Assembly (NCBI GenBank): GCA_025964695.1
Contig: JAOPYK010000102.1
Span: forward strand, 1 to 64,000
Source: Streptosporangiaceae bacterium
GTDB lineage: Bacteria > Actinomycetota > Actinomycetes > Streptosporangiales > Streptosporangiaceae
DNA: 64,000 bases
Reading direction: 5' to 3'
Below, piece by piece: positions 38,812-47,200 of the stretch. Every line of letters starts with the position of its first letter. Positions within the stretch are counted from its first letter, which is position 1. The notes beneath the pieces were generated by a model. That model made no database searches. It was not told the DNA's origin and saw only the letters and a program-made list of their open reading frames with translations. The translations under genes were made by a program, and so were the position numbers.

Positions 38812-38847
38812 GGCGGAGTCCGGTCGAGGACTCCGCCGCCGGTCCGG

Positions 38848-40209
38848 TCAGAAGTCGCCGCCGCCGCCGAAGTCCCCGCCGCCGCCGAAGTCGCCGCCGC
38901 CGAAGTCCCAACCGCCGCCTGCGTCACCGGAGTCACCGCCGAAGTCGATCCCGCCGCCACCGGAGTCGTTACCACCCCAGCCGCCGCCGAAACCGCCACC
39001 GCCCCAGCCGCCACCGAACATCGAGCCGATCGCGGTGCCGATGAGCAGTCCGCTGAGCATGTCCCCGCCGCCGTACCCGGAGTAGTAGCCCCCCGCGTAC
39101 GGGCCGTATGCGGGACCCGCGTCCCAGTACGGCCTGCGGTGGCCGCCGACCTCGACCAGCCTGCTGTCGGGGCTCTCGCCGCGCATGATCCGGGCGGCGT
39201 CGGCCGCACAGGCCGGCACCGAGCGCGGCATGCCGCCCATCGGCGCCCAGCTGACGTCCTGGACCGAAGGGCCGTGCTGGGGGTTGAAGAAGCAGGGCGC
39301 GCGCCGCTCGGGAACGGGCTCACCGGCGAGCCGGGCCCGGACCGCCATCATGGAGTAGCGGCCCTCCTCCAGCGCCTTGGTGACCAGGGTCATGTCCTCG
39401 GGCCGCTGGGCCCGCTCGGTCGCGGTCTTCGCGGAGTCGTACGAGTCGAGCGCCCGGGTGTAGTCCTCCCGTGCCTCGGCCGGCAGTTTCGGGTCGGTGA
39501 TGGCCAGGTCGAGGCCGCTGATGTCCTCGCCCAGCCGGGTCACGTCCTCTTCGACGCTCGCCTTCAGCTCCGCCATCTGCTGGGCCTGGCGGTCGCGCTT
39601 CTTCTTGCGCGCGACCAGGAAGAGCCCGGCCCCACCGGCCACGATGAGCACCAGGACACCGAGCACCACCAGTCCGTTGGTCGCGCTGGCGGACGCCTTG
39701 TCCTTGGCCTTCTTGTCGGCCAGCTGGACGAACGTGATCACTCGCGTCTTGATGTCGCTGCCGCTCGCCTGGCTGATGATCTGGTTGAGCTCAGTGCCGG
39801 AGAGCACACCGCTCTTGGCGATGCCCGTCATCTTGTCGTCAGCGGTGACGGCGAGGTAGACCTCACCCTTGCCGACCCGCTGCTGCACGGACCTGAGCAT
39901 CTGCACGAGCTGCCGCTGGGTGACGCCGTTCTGGGTGCTCTTGGTCACCACGACCCGGATGTCGACGTCCTTGGCGTTGTTCAGCGCCGCCCGGACGGCC
40001 TCCTGGTCGGAGGGCGACAGGGCGTTCGGCACGTCCGTGGAGACGTAAAGCTTGCTGCTGCGCAGCCCGTTGGCGATCTGGGACACGTCGTCGGCCTGGG
40101 CCGGCGCCATGAAACCGAACAGCATCACGCCGATGATCGCCAGCACGGCGGGCAGAGCGAGGCGGCGTACGGTTCGTACGCCCCTCGGGGTGGTCAACTC
40201 GGAGCTCAT
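38848..40209 (-). CDS. Exported TPM/DUF6676-like protein with Gly-rich C-terminus
   Basis: 453 residues from ATG at 40209 after GGAGGAGA. A signal peptide (LALPAVLAIIGVMLFGFMAPAQA) is followed by an extracytoplasmic alpha/beta domain (about 45-170: YVSTDVPNALSPSDQEAVRAAL, DIRVVVTKS, RVGKGEVYLAVTADDKMTG), one transmembrane helix (TNGLVVLGVLVLIVAGGAGLFLVA), a cytoplasmic basic coiled-coil region (about 200-290), a conserved block (ERRAPCFFNPQHGPSVQDVSWAPM), and a C-terminus of GGGWGGGGFGGG and GGDFGGGG repeats. It resembles TPM-domain (PF04536-type) proteins. Function unknown. Confidence 0.75.
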   Translation of the reverse strand: MSSELTTPRGVRTVRRLALPAVLAIIGVMLFGFMAPAQADDVSQIANGLRSSKLYVSTDVPNALSPSDQEAVRAALNNAKDVDIRVVVTKSTQNGVTQRQLVQMLRSVQQRVGKGEVYLAVTADDKMTGIAKSGVLSGTELNQIISQASGSDIKTRVITFVQLADKKAKDKASASATNGLVVLGVLVLIVAGGAGLFLVARKKKRDRQAQQMAELKASVEEDVTRLGEDISGLDLAITDPKLPAEAREDYTRALDSYDSAKTATERAQRPEDMTLVTKALEEGRYSMMAVRARLAGEPVPERRAPCFFNPQHGPSVQDVSWAPMGGMPRSVPACAADAARIMRGESPDSRLVEVGGHRRPYWDAGPAYGPYAGGYYSGYGGGDMLSGLLIGTAIGSMFGGGWGGGGFGGGWGGNDSGGGGIDFGGDSGDAGGGWDFGGGDFGGGGDFGGGGDF

Positions 40210-40350
40210 AGGTTAAGTCTCCTCCTTCGATCACAGGGACGAACCACGGAGTGCTTTGGTTCCTTCTGTCACCTGCTGTGACGGAGGGTCATCGGAGACT
40301 TTGCGGGACCGCGTCGTCCCGGGACCGGCTCCTGGGCCACCAGGACCCGA

Positions 40351-42105
40351 TCAGTCCTTGATCTCGCAGATGGCCGCGCCGCTGGTGACGGTCTGGCCGA
40401 CCTCGGCGGACAGGCCGGTGACGGTGCCCGCCTTGTGGGCGGTGAGCGGCTGCTCCATCTTCATGGCCTCCAGGACCACGATCGTGTCGCCGGGCGCGAC
40501 AGTGGCACCGTCCTCCGCCACGACCTTGACGATGGTGCCTTGCATCGGGCTGACCAGCGAGTCTCCGCTGGCCGCCGCTCCGGCCTTCTTGCCTCCGGCC
40601 CGGCGGGGCGCCTGTGTCCCGGAACCGCGGCCCTGGGCGGCGGAGCCCGAGGCGCCCAGCCCGGCGGGCAGCACGACCTCGATGCGCTTGCCGCCGACCT
40701 CGACGGTCACCGTCTCGCGTTCGGCCTGCTCGGCCTGCTCGGCCGGCCCGGCGTAGGGCGGGATCCGATTGTCGAACTCGGTCTCGATCCACCGCGTGTG
40801 GACGGTGAAGGGATCGGAGATGAAGGCGGGATCGTTCAGGACGGCCTGGTGGAAGGGCAGCACGGTCGGCATGCCCTCGATCACGAACTCGGCCAGGGCC
40901 CGCCGGGAGCGCTCGATGGCCTGCTGCCGGGTGGCGCCGGTGACGATCAGTTTGGCGATCAGGGAGTCGAACGCCTGCGGGACGGTCTGGCCCCGGTCAT
41001 AGCCGGCGTCCAGCCGTACGCCCGGGCCGGACGGCGGCTGCCAGCCGGTCACGGTGCCGGGCGCGGGCAGGAAGCCCCGGCCGGCGTCCTCGGCGTTGAT
41101 CCGGAACTCGATGGAGTGACCGCGAAGCTGCGGGTCGTCGTAGCCGAGGGGCTCGCCGTCGGCGATCCGGAACATCTCGCGGACCAGGTCGATGCCCGAG
41201 ACCTCCTCCGTCACGGGGTGCTCCACCTGCAGCCGGGTGTTGACCTCCAAGAAGGAGATGGTGCCGTCCTGCCCGACCAGGAACTCGCAGGTACCGGCAC
41301 CGACATAGCCGGCCTCGCGCAGGATCGCCTTTGAGGAGGTGTAGAGCAGCTCGAGCTGGGCCTCCGACAGGAAGGGCGCGGGGGCCTCTTCGACCAGCTT
41401 CTGGTGCCGCCTCTGCAGCGAGCAGTCACGGGTGGAGATCACCGCGACGGCGCCGTGTTTGTCGGCCAGGCACTGGGTCTCGACGTGCCGCGGCTTGTCC
41501 AGATAACGCTCGACGAAGCACTCGCCCCGGCCGAAAGCGCCGACCGCCTCGCGCACGGCCGAGTCGTACAGTTCGGGGATCTCCTCCAGGGTGCGGGCGA
41601 CCTTGAGGCCGCGCCCGCCGCCGCCGAAGGCCGCCTTGATCGCGATCGGCAGGCCGTTCTCCCGGGCGAACTCGACGACCTCGTCGGCTCCCTGCACCGG
41701 GTCGGCGGTACCGGCCACCAGCGGGGCGCCGACCTTCTGGGCGATGTGCCGGGCCTGCACCTTGTCGCCCAGCGCGGTGATCGCGGCCGGCGGCGGACCG
41801 ATCCAGGTCAGCCCGGAGGCCTCGACCCGTTCGGCGAAGGTGGCGTTCTCGGCCAGGAAGCCGTAGCCGGGGTGCACCGCGTCGGCCCCGCTGTCAGCGG
41901 CGATCTTGAGTAGTTTCTCGATGTCCAGGTAGCTCTCGGCGGCCGTCTGGCCGCCGAGAGCGTAGGCCTCGTCCGCCACGCGCACGTGCAGCGCGTCGAG
42001 GTCGGGTTCGGCGTACACAGCGACGCTCGCCAGTCCGGCATCCCCGCAGGCACGGGCGATTCGAACCGCGATCTCACCGCGATTGGCGATCAGGACCTTA
42101 CGCAA
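40351..42105 (-). CDS. Acyl-CoA carboxylase alpha subunit: biotin carboxylase + BCCP
   Basis: 584 residues. The start is TTG at 42105, supported by AAGGAGA six bases upstream and by the exact family N-terminus [20 protein letters not shown]. Biotin carboxylase domain (about 1-450) with [14 protein letters not shown]-grasp GGGGRGLK and [16 protein letters not shown]-terminal biotinyl domain with EAMKMEQPL where K549 is biotinylated. It carboxylates biotin for acetyl/propionyl-CoA carboxylases (AccA3-type). The matching beta and epsilon subunits are at 61.6-63.5 kb. A Gly/Ala-rich linker joins the domains. Confidence 0.95.
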   Translation of the reverse strand: MRKVLIANRGEIAVRIARACGDAGLASVAVYAEPDLDALHVRVADEAYALGGQTAAESYLDIEKLLKIAADSGADAVHPGYGFLAENATFAERVEASGLTWIGPPPAAITALGDKVQARHIAQKVGAPLVAGTADPVQGADEVVEFARENGLPIAIKAAFGGGGRGLKVARTLEEIPELYDSAVREAVGAFGRGECFVERYLDKPRHVETQCLADKHGAVAVISTRDCSLQRRHQKLVEEAPAPFLSEAQLELLYTSSKAILREAGYVGAGTCEFLVGQDGTISFLEVNTRLQVEHPVTEEVSGIDLVREMFRIADGEPLGYDDPQLRGHSIEFRINAEDAGRGFLPAPGTVTGWQPPSGPGVRLDAGYDRGQTVPQAFDSLIAKLIVTGATRQQAIERSRRALAEFVIEGMPTVLPFHQAVLNDPAFISDPFTVHTRWIETEFDNRIPPYAGPAEQAEQAERETVTVEVGGKRIEVVLPAGLGASGSAAQGRGSGTQAPRRAGGKKAGAAASGDSLVSPMQGTIVKVVAEDGATVAPGDTIVVLEAMKMEQPLTAHKAGTVTGLSAEVGQTVTSGAAICEIKD

Positions 42106-42233
42106 CGTACGTCTCCTTGACTCGACCTGGACGGCAGTCTAGGCAACCGGGATCCGCGAGTTTCGTAAGCCCCTCCTTATTTAGGGTTCGTCCCAAGAAG
42201 GTGGGGGTTGATCTGGATCCTCCTGATCGTTAA

Positions 42234-42615
42234 CAACCGGTCCGGCAGATCATCGACCCGGGGTCGAGCATGACCTGGATCGGCTGGGGTTCGAAGAGCC
42301 ACAAGTACCCGGCGCAGCAGCGCTTCAACGACCTGCGCACCCAGGTCAACAGCTTCCGCTGCGCCGAGCCGGTGTCGTCAACCCCCGCGAACTCCGGACG
42401 GCCGCGGACTGGGAGGTCCACACCGAGTCGGGCGGCGGCGTGACGACCGTGGTCGTACGTCAGGTCGCTCCGGCAGGGCGGCGTGGACCCGTCGAGCTGG
42501 GACGCCAGGTGGTGGGCACCGTTCCGACGACGCCCCGGACCGGGACGGCGCCTACCATCTGCTGATGGCCGAGGCCCGGACGCGGGTGGCCGCGTTGCGC
42601 TCCCAGTCCGGGTGA
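42234..42615 (+). pseudogene. Decayed C-terminal domain, kinase-sensor-like
   Basis: Three consecutive pieces in three frames read as protein. Frame 1 (from 42234) gives QIIDPGSSMTWIGWGSKSH followed by KYPAQQRFNDLRTQVNSFRC; frame 2 (from 42371) gives GVVNPRELRTAADWEVHTES and then GGGVTTVVVRQVAP; frame 3 ends with DGAYHLLMAEARTRVAALRS and TGA at 42615. An in-frame TAA (42231) closes the 5' side. The AADWE element and the closing helix recall the extracytoplasmic C-terminal domain of actinobacterial Ser/Thr kinases, but this identification is tentative. The rest of 42106-42626 holds only the accA3-type promoter region. Confidence 0.6.
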
Positions 42616-42626
42616 AGGCCCGCTCG

Positions 42627-42875
42627 TCAGGCGGTCCGGGCGTAGCGCTTGCGGAACCTCTCGACGCGGCCGGTGGTGTCGAGCTCGCGCTGCCGGCCGG
42701 TGTAGAAGGGGTGACTCGCCGAGGTGACGTCCACGTCGATCACCGGGTAGGTCCGGCCGTCCGCCCACTCGGCCGTCCGCGCGCTGGTGGCGGTGGACCG
42801 GGTGAGGAAGACATCGCCGGTGCCCCGGTCGCGGAACATGACGGGACCGTAGGCGGGGTGAATGGAGTTCTTCAT
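42627..42875 (-). CDS. rpmE2: Ribosomal protein L31 type B (zinc-free paralogue)
   Basis: 82 residues. ATG at 42875 lies in a 4-bp overlap with the L33 stop, preceded by [36 protein letters not shown] and the closing [24 protein letters not shown] define type B L31; it contains no cysteine, unlike the zinc-binding type A. In other actinomycetes such C-minus paralogues replace the zinc proteins under zinc limitation and are repressed by Zur. Operon with rpmG. Confidence 0.95.
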   Translation of the reverse strand: MKNSIHPAYGPVMFRDRGTGDVFLTRSTATSARTAEWADGRTYPVIDVDVTSASHPFYTGRQRELDTTGRVERFRKRYARTA

Positions 42876-43036
42876 CGTTCCTCCCGGAAGAGCACATGCT
42901 GGCGGGCGATCGGGTCGTACTTGCGGAGGGCGAGCCGGTCAGGGTCGTTCCGCCGGCTCTTCGTGGTGACGTAGGTGAAGCCCGAGCCGGTGCTGGACTT
43001 GAGGCGGATCACCGGTCGCTTCTCGTTCCTGGCCAT
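42872..43036 (-). CDS. rpmG: Ribosomal protein L33 (zinc-free paralogue)
   Basis: 54 residues, ATG at 43036. Protein reads [19 protein letters not shown] and continues with [20 protein letters not shown], ending in QHVLFREER; it is a normal-length L33 without any cysteine. It is first in the rpmG-rpmE2 pair, stop overlapping the L31 start. The mRNA is probably leaderless or nearly so, because a TTATAG -10-like box ends only five bases before the ATG. Confidence 0.94.
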   Translation of the reverse strand: MARNEKRPVIRLKSSTGSGFTYVTTKSRRNDPDRLALRKYDPIARQHVLFREER

Positions 43037-43047
43037 GCCCCTATAAG

Positions 43048-43065
43048 GAAACCGGAACCGTTTTC
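43048..43065 (-). promoter_or_regulatory. Candidate Zur operator
   Basis: GAAACCGGAACCGTTTTC is an 8-2-8 inverted repeat with one mismatch, 12 bp upstream of the L33 start and overlapping the presumed promoter. TGAAAAC-type arms resemble actinobacterial Zur boxes, and zinc-free L31/L33 genes are the classic Zur targets. Assignment rests on position, symmetry and regulon logic. Confidence 0.6.
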
Positions 43066-43163
43066 ATTCCCGCCTCCGGGACCGGGCTCGATCTGGGCAC
43101 CCGGTACGCGCCTCGGCCGTCCCCCGCGGCCCCGGCGAGCACCTGGCTCGTCCCACTCGGGTG

Positions 43164-43179
43164 TGGCCGCATGCGGCCA
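43164..43179. promoter_or_regulatory. 16-bp perfect palindrome
   Basis: TGGCCGCATGCGGCCA is its own reverse complement. It lies about 130 bp upstream of rpmG and 290 bp upstream of the WXG100 gene. Could be a dimer-binding site; it contains the GCATGC hexamer. Confidence 0.35.
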
Positions 43180-43469
43180 TTCGGCACGTCGCGAATAGCC
43201 TCGAATGCACGTCAGATCGGCAATGTTCCCCTGGATTCACTAATCGTTGAGTCGTAGTCTGGACGCCCACGCCGAACGATGTTCCGTCCGTGCCTCACCC
43301 AGTGGTGATCGGATTGGATCGGGGAGTGGGAAAGCGTCCACCAGTTCTCTTCATCGAGTTACCCGGCTCTGTGGATATTGCAATCATCGACAGAGTCGCA
43401 CGGATGGCCGGAGTTAGTTGAGCGGCCCCGACAAGGGCAGGCTCTTTCTGCAACGAAGGGATCGGATCC

Positions 43470-43742
43470 ATGAGTGGAGACAGGCGCGGCGCGAACATCG
43501 CGGTGCTGGAGCAGCTCGCCCGGGACTTCAACAAGCACTCGAAGAATCTGGATGCTCTGATCAAGGATCTCAACTCCAAGACCGAGAGCAGCCGGGACAA
43601 CTGGTGGGGACCGAACGCGGAACGGTTCCGCAGCGCCTGGCAGGAAGCGCGTGGTGCCTTCGAGAAGATGGCGGTGGCACTCGAGGACGGCTCGCAGGAC
43701 ATCAAGCGGTCGCAGCAGAACATCGAGGCGGCGACCCGCTGA
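43470..43742 (+). CDS. WXG100-family (EsxA/ESAT-6-like) protein
   Basis: 90 residues from ATG at 43470, after GAAGGGA. All-helical with the central turn motif W45-W46-G47 in SRDNWWGPNAERFRSAW; this is the WxG hairpin of type VII secretion substrates. Helix 1 (AVLEQLARDFNKHSKNLDALIKDL) and helix 2 (AERFRSAWQEARGAFEKMAVALEDG) have the expected heptads. No YxxxD/E secretion tail is obvious at the C-terminus. It stands alone, without a second Esx gene, but next to the EccC-type ATPase gene, so it is probably its substrate. Confidence 0.92.
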   Translation: MSGDRRGANIAVLEQLARDFNKHSKNLDALIKDLNSKTESSRDNWWGPNAERFRSAWQEARGAFEKMAVALEDGSQDIKRSQQNIEAATR

Positions 43743-43838
43743 CCCCCGCAGTGGACCTCCGTGGGCCCCGGCAGGACACCTTCGGCCGGGGCCCACGTCG
43801 TCGCCGTGCCCGATGCCCGGTCACGGCGTCCGCTCCGG

Positions 43839-44174
43839 CTACTCCGCCGGGCTGGGACTGGGACGCGGGCTGGGACTGGAACTCGTGCTGGGACGCGGGC
43901 TCGGGCTGGGACGCGGGCTGGGACGCGGGCTGGGGCTGGGACGCGGGCTGGGATCAGGACTGGGGCTGCGGCTCGGTCGTGGTTCCTCGGTGGACCGGGA
44001 TGTGCGGGTGCCGTCATGGCGGCCGTGGTGCAGTTCCAGCCCGAAGGCCGAGCCGAGGCCATCGGCGGACGGGTCCGCCCAGGCGCCGTCGTCCAGCCGT
44101 GGCTGGTCGAGCGGTGATCGGTGCCGGCCCGGCCGCTGGATCCGCCTCTGCGGCGGTCTCAATCGTTCGTCCAC
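43839..44174 (-). CDS. Possible Ser/Pro-repeat protein (doubtful)
   Basis: A 111-residue frame from GTG at 44174 to TGA at 43839. Residues 1-70 are hydrophilic; the C-terminal 40 consist of PSPSPRPS/PRPSPS repeats. There is no signal peptide, no strong ribosome binding site and no recognisable domain, and the plus strand also stays open over the repeat. It lies downstream of eccC on the same strand, so it could be the last gene of that transcript. It may equally be non-coding repeat DNA. Confidence 0.25.
   Translation of the reverse strand: MDERLRPPQRRIQRPGRHRSPLDQPRLDDGAWADPSADGLGSAFGLELHHGRHDGTRTSRSTEEPRPSRSPSPDPSPRPSPSPRPSPRPSPSPRPSTSSSPSPRPSPSPAE
43850..43972. repeat. 12-bp-unit imperfect tandem repeat
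   Basis: About ten imperfect copies of GGGCTGGGACGC and shortened versions (GGGCTGGGACTG, GGACTGGGGCTG). All three plus-strand frames are open over parts of it (Gly-Leu, Trp-Asp), a typical effect of such repeats. Confidence 0.8.
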
Positions 44175-44216
44175 GGCACGACCCTGCCACGCGCCACCAG
44201 ATCGTTTCAGCGAAAC

Positions 44217-44232
44217 GTAGTCAATTGACTAC
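44217..44232. promoter_or_regulatory. 16-bp perfect palindrome next to eccC 3' end
   Basis: GTAGTCAATTGACTAC is a perfect palindrome, 24 bp past the eccC-like stop, in an AT-rich island. It directly abuts the GTTTCAGCGAAAC hairpin. It could act as a bidirectional termination structure or as a regulator site; no U-tract accompanies it. Confidence 0.4.
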
Positions 44233-44255
44233 ACAGAGTCCTGTCAAGGTCGGGG

Positions 44256-47200
44256 TCAGTCGTGTCCCGGAGGCGGCAAGGCCACCTGGATCTGGGTGTG
44301 GACGCCGGTGGCGACGAACAGGCCACGGCCCACCGGGCCGCCCATCGAGGCGTTGCGCGGCAGCCGGAGCCCGAAGATGTCGCCGTCGTCCGCCGACTCC
44401 ACCGACAGCAGAAGCCCGGATCGGGAACGCCGGGTGTCGGACAGGAACCCCCGATAGCCCCGGCTCAAGTCCTGGGTGGTGCCGCCCACGATGACCCCGT
44501 GCTCACCGTCCCGGGCGCTGCGCAGCACCCTCGCCAGTGCGTCGTCCAGGTCGGTCTCGTCCAGGAGTTCGGCGTCGTCGACCACCACGACGTAGCGGTC
44601 CTCCTGCTCCAGCAGCGCGTTCAGATCGGCCTCTTCGGCGGAAGCGTCCAGCACCCCGAGCACCCCGCGTTGCCCGGCCAGCTGCCGTAGCGGGGAGCGG
44701 CGCGGTGTGATCAGCGCCACCGGTACCAGCCCTCCGCCGACGGCGGGGTCCAGCAGCGAGCCGACCATCGTGCGCAGCGTGGTGGACCGGCCGGACCGCG
44801 GCGGCCCGGCGACCATGAATCCCGGCCCGTCGGCCAGCAGGTCGATGCCCACCGGTGCCAGCGCGTCGCCGCCGACCCCGATCAATGACCAGAGCCGGGA
44901 GGGAGCAAGTGCCTCGGGATCCAGGGCCAGCGCCTCGCGGTAGGTCACCCGTACCGGCAGCTCGTCCACGTGCAGCGGGCGCAGCGGACGCGGCAACCGG
45001 CCGTAACGCGACGCGCACGCCCGGGCCAGCGCCTGCAGCGCGGCGACCTGGCCAGTGCCGGAAGCGTCGTCGCCGAGCAGCCCCACCTGCGACTCGCGCA
45101 GCGGCCCGGTCGCCACGATCTGCTCCAGCATCCGGCCCGGCGGCATCTCCGAAGGCACCGAACGCTCGTTGAACCCGGCGTAGCCGTAGTCGGCCGGGTC
45201 GGCCATCCGCAGCACCAGCCGGCGGTCGAAGACCGTCGAGACCTGACCGCCCAGCCCGGACCGGTCACCGGCGAACACCCCGCGCAGCCCGACCGCCGCG
45301 CCTTCGCGCAGCAACTGCAGCACGGCGGTGACCAGGCGCCCGTAGTCATAGTGCTCGAAGGCACCGACGAAACCCTCCCACCGGTCGAGCAGCAACAGCA
45401 TCCAGGGCAGCCGCTCCGCCGTCGGCACCGCGGCCCGCTGTTCGGCCAATGCGGCGAACCCGGCCCCGGCCAGCAGTTGCTGCCGCCGCGACACCTCGGC
45501 GGACAGCGCGGTGATGAGCCGTTCGACCCGGTCGAGCTGGTCCCGCCCGACCACCGCCCCGCAGTGTGGCAGGGCCACCAGGGGCAGCAGCGCGCCGGCT
45601 CCGCAGTCGATCGCGTACAGATGGACGTCGTAGGGCGAGCATGAGCCGGCCACCGCACCCGCCAGCGACCGCAGCGCCGTCGACCGGCCTGACCGCGCCG
45701 ACCCGGCGATGTAGACGTGGCCGCCGGCGGCGAGGTCCAGTGCGAGCGCGCCTCGCGACTGCGACTCCGGCACGTCGGTCACTCCGAACTCGATCGGCGG
45801 CAGATCCACCACCGACCCGCCGGCCGCGACCCGCGGCGACAGGGCCAGCCTTTCCGGCAGCGGCTCCAGCCACGGCGACGGCTGGACCGGGATCCGCGCC
45901 CGCACCGCCGCGGCCCGTACCGCTTCGACCAGTACGGACAGGTCGGTGACCATCGACTCGTCCTCGTCCGGCTTGGTCTTCCCGGCCTGCGCCGGGCGGC
46001 CCAGGTCATGCCAGCCCAGCGCCCGCACCGAGGCCGTCGACGGCTCGGACGTGCCGCCGGGACGCCGCCCGCCGATGCGCGCCGACTGTACGGCGTGCAG
46101 CGATGACGCCCCGGCTCTCACATAACAGCGGCCCGGCGTGGCCTTGGAGATCTTCACGGCGTCGACGGCGTCCAGCACGTCGGTGGACTCTTCGGCGTCG
46201 GTGACCCGCAGCGCGATCCGCAGATTGGTGTTGGCCCGGATGTCGGCGGTGACCACGCCCGCCGGACGCTGCGTCGCCAGGAACAGATGGACGCCCAGGG
46301 ATCGGCCCCGGCGGCCGATGTCGACCAGCCCGGTCATGAACTCGGGCAGATCAGCGACCATCGCGGCGAACTCGTCGATCACCAGCACCAGCCGGGGCAT
46401 CGGCTCCAGCGGCGGAGGCTGCGGGGCGAACCTGCCATGTCCCCCCGGAGACGGTTCAGCGGGCCGGGCCGCCGGGGACACCAGGCGCCCCGCCTGATGA
46501 CGGAGGTCGTGGTAGTCCTCGATGTCCTTGGCCCCGGCCCGTAGCAGGATCCTTTCCCGCCGCCGCAGCTCGGCGGCGAGCGATTCCAGTGCCCGTTCGG
46601 TGAGGTGGCCGTCCAGGTCGGTGACCATGCCGACCGTGTGCGGCAGTTGCGCGCAGTCCTTGAACGCCGCGCCGCCCTTGTAGTCGATGAGCACGAACGT
46701 CATCTCGTCCGGCCGGTTGGCCACCGCCAGCGAGGCGATCATGGTCTGCAGCAGCTCGGACTTGCCCGCGCCGGTGGTGCCGGCGATCAGCCCGTGCGGC
46801 CCGTCCGTACGCAGATCGACGAAAAAGGGCCCGTCGGTGGTCAGGCCGATCGCCACCCGGGTCCCCGCCTGCGAGGTCTTCCCGGTGTCCGCGGACCTGG
46901 ACCACGCGCCCAGCACGTGGTCGGCGGTCGGCTTGGGCATGCCCAGCAGCTCCAGCAGCCGGGCCGATCCGGGCAGCCCGCTCTCGGAGTCCTCCCGCGA
47001 CACGTCCCGTACGGGGGCGAGCGCGCGGGCCAGCCGGTCGCACCAGGCGGGGGAGACCTGGTCGGCCAGGACCCTTCCGATGGCGTCGAGGCCGTGCCCC
47101 CGCAGGCGTACCGAATCCGGCCGGTCCCAGTCCCAGGCCGCCACGGCCGTGCACTCTTCCGGCAGCATGCGTTCGTCGTCGTCGAGGCAGAGCGCGTACA

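Larger units (their letters stand above)
43037..43469. other. Intergenic region between ribosomal paralogues and WXG100 gene
   Basis: 433 bp. Besides the Zur-type repeat it contains a 16-bp perfect palindrome at 43164-43179 and an AT-richer stretch at about 43195-43260 and 43365-43400 that probably holds the promoter of the WXG100 gene. I see no coding frame here with a credible ribosome binding site. Confidence 0.45.
43743..44255. other. Low-complexity intergenic region between WXG100 and eccC-like genes
   Basis: 513 bp, mostly occupied by a 12-bp-unit repeat (43850-43972) and, on the minus strand, a possible Ser/Pro-rich frame. Near the eccC-like 3' end it holds a small hairpin GTTTC-agc-GAAAC (44204-44216) followed at once by a 16-bp perfect palindrome (44217-44232). 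No confident gene. Confidence 0.4.

Noticed and set aside
40261..40285. Hairpin before the carboxylase gene as a terminator for the TPM-like gene
   Set aside because: On the transcribed strand only a 5-bp GTGAC/GTCAC stem pairs without mismatches, too weak to call.
42270..42444. Independent small gene starting at ATG 42270
   Set aside because: The protein-like signal begins before that ATG and continues in other frames, which indicates a decayed gene, not a short intact one.
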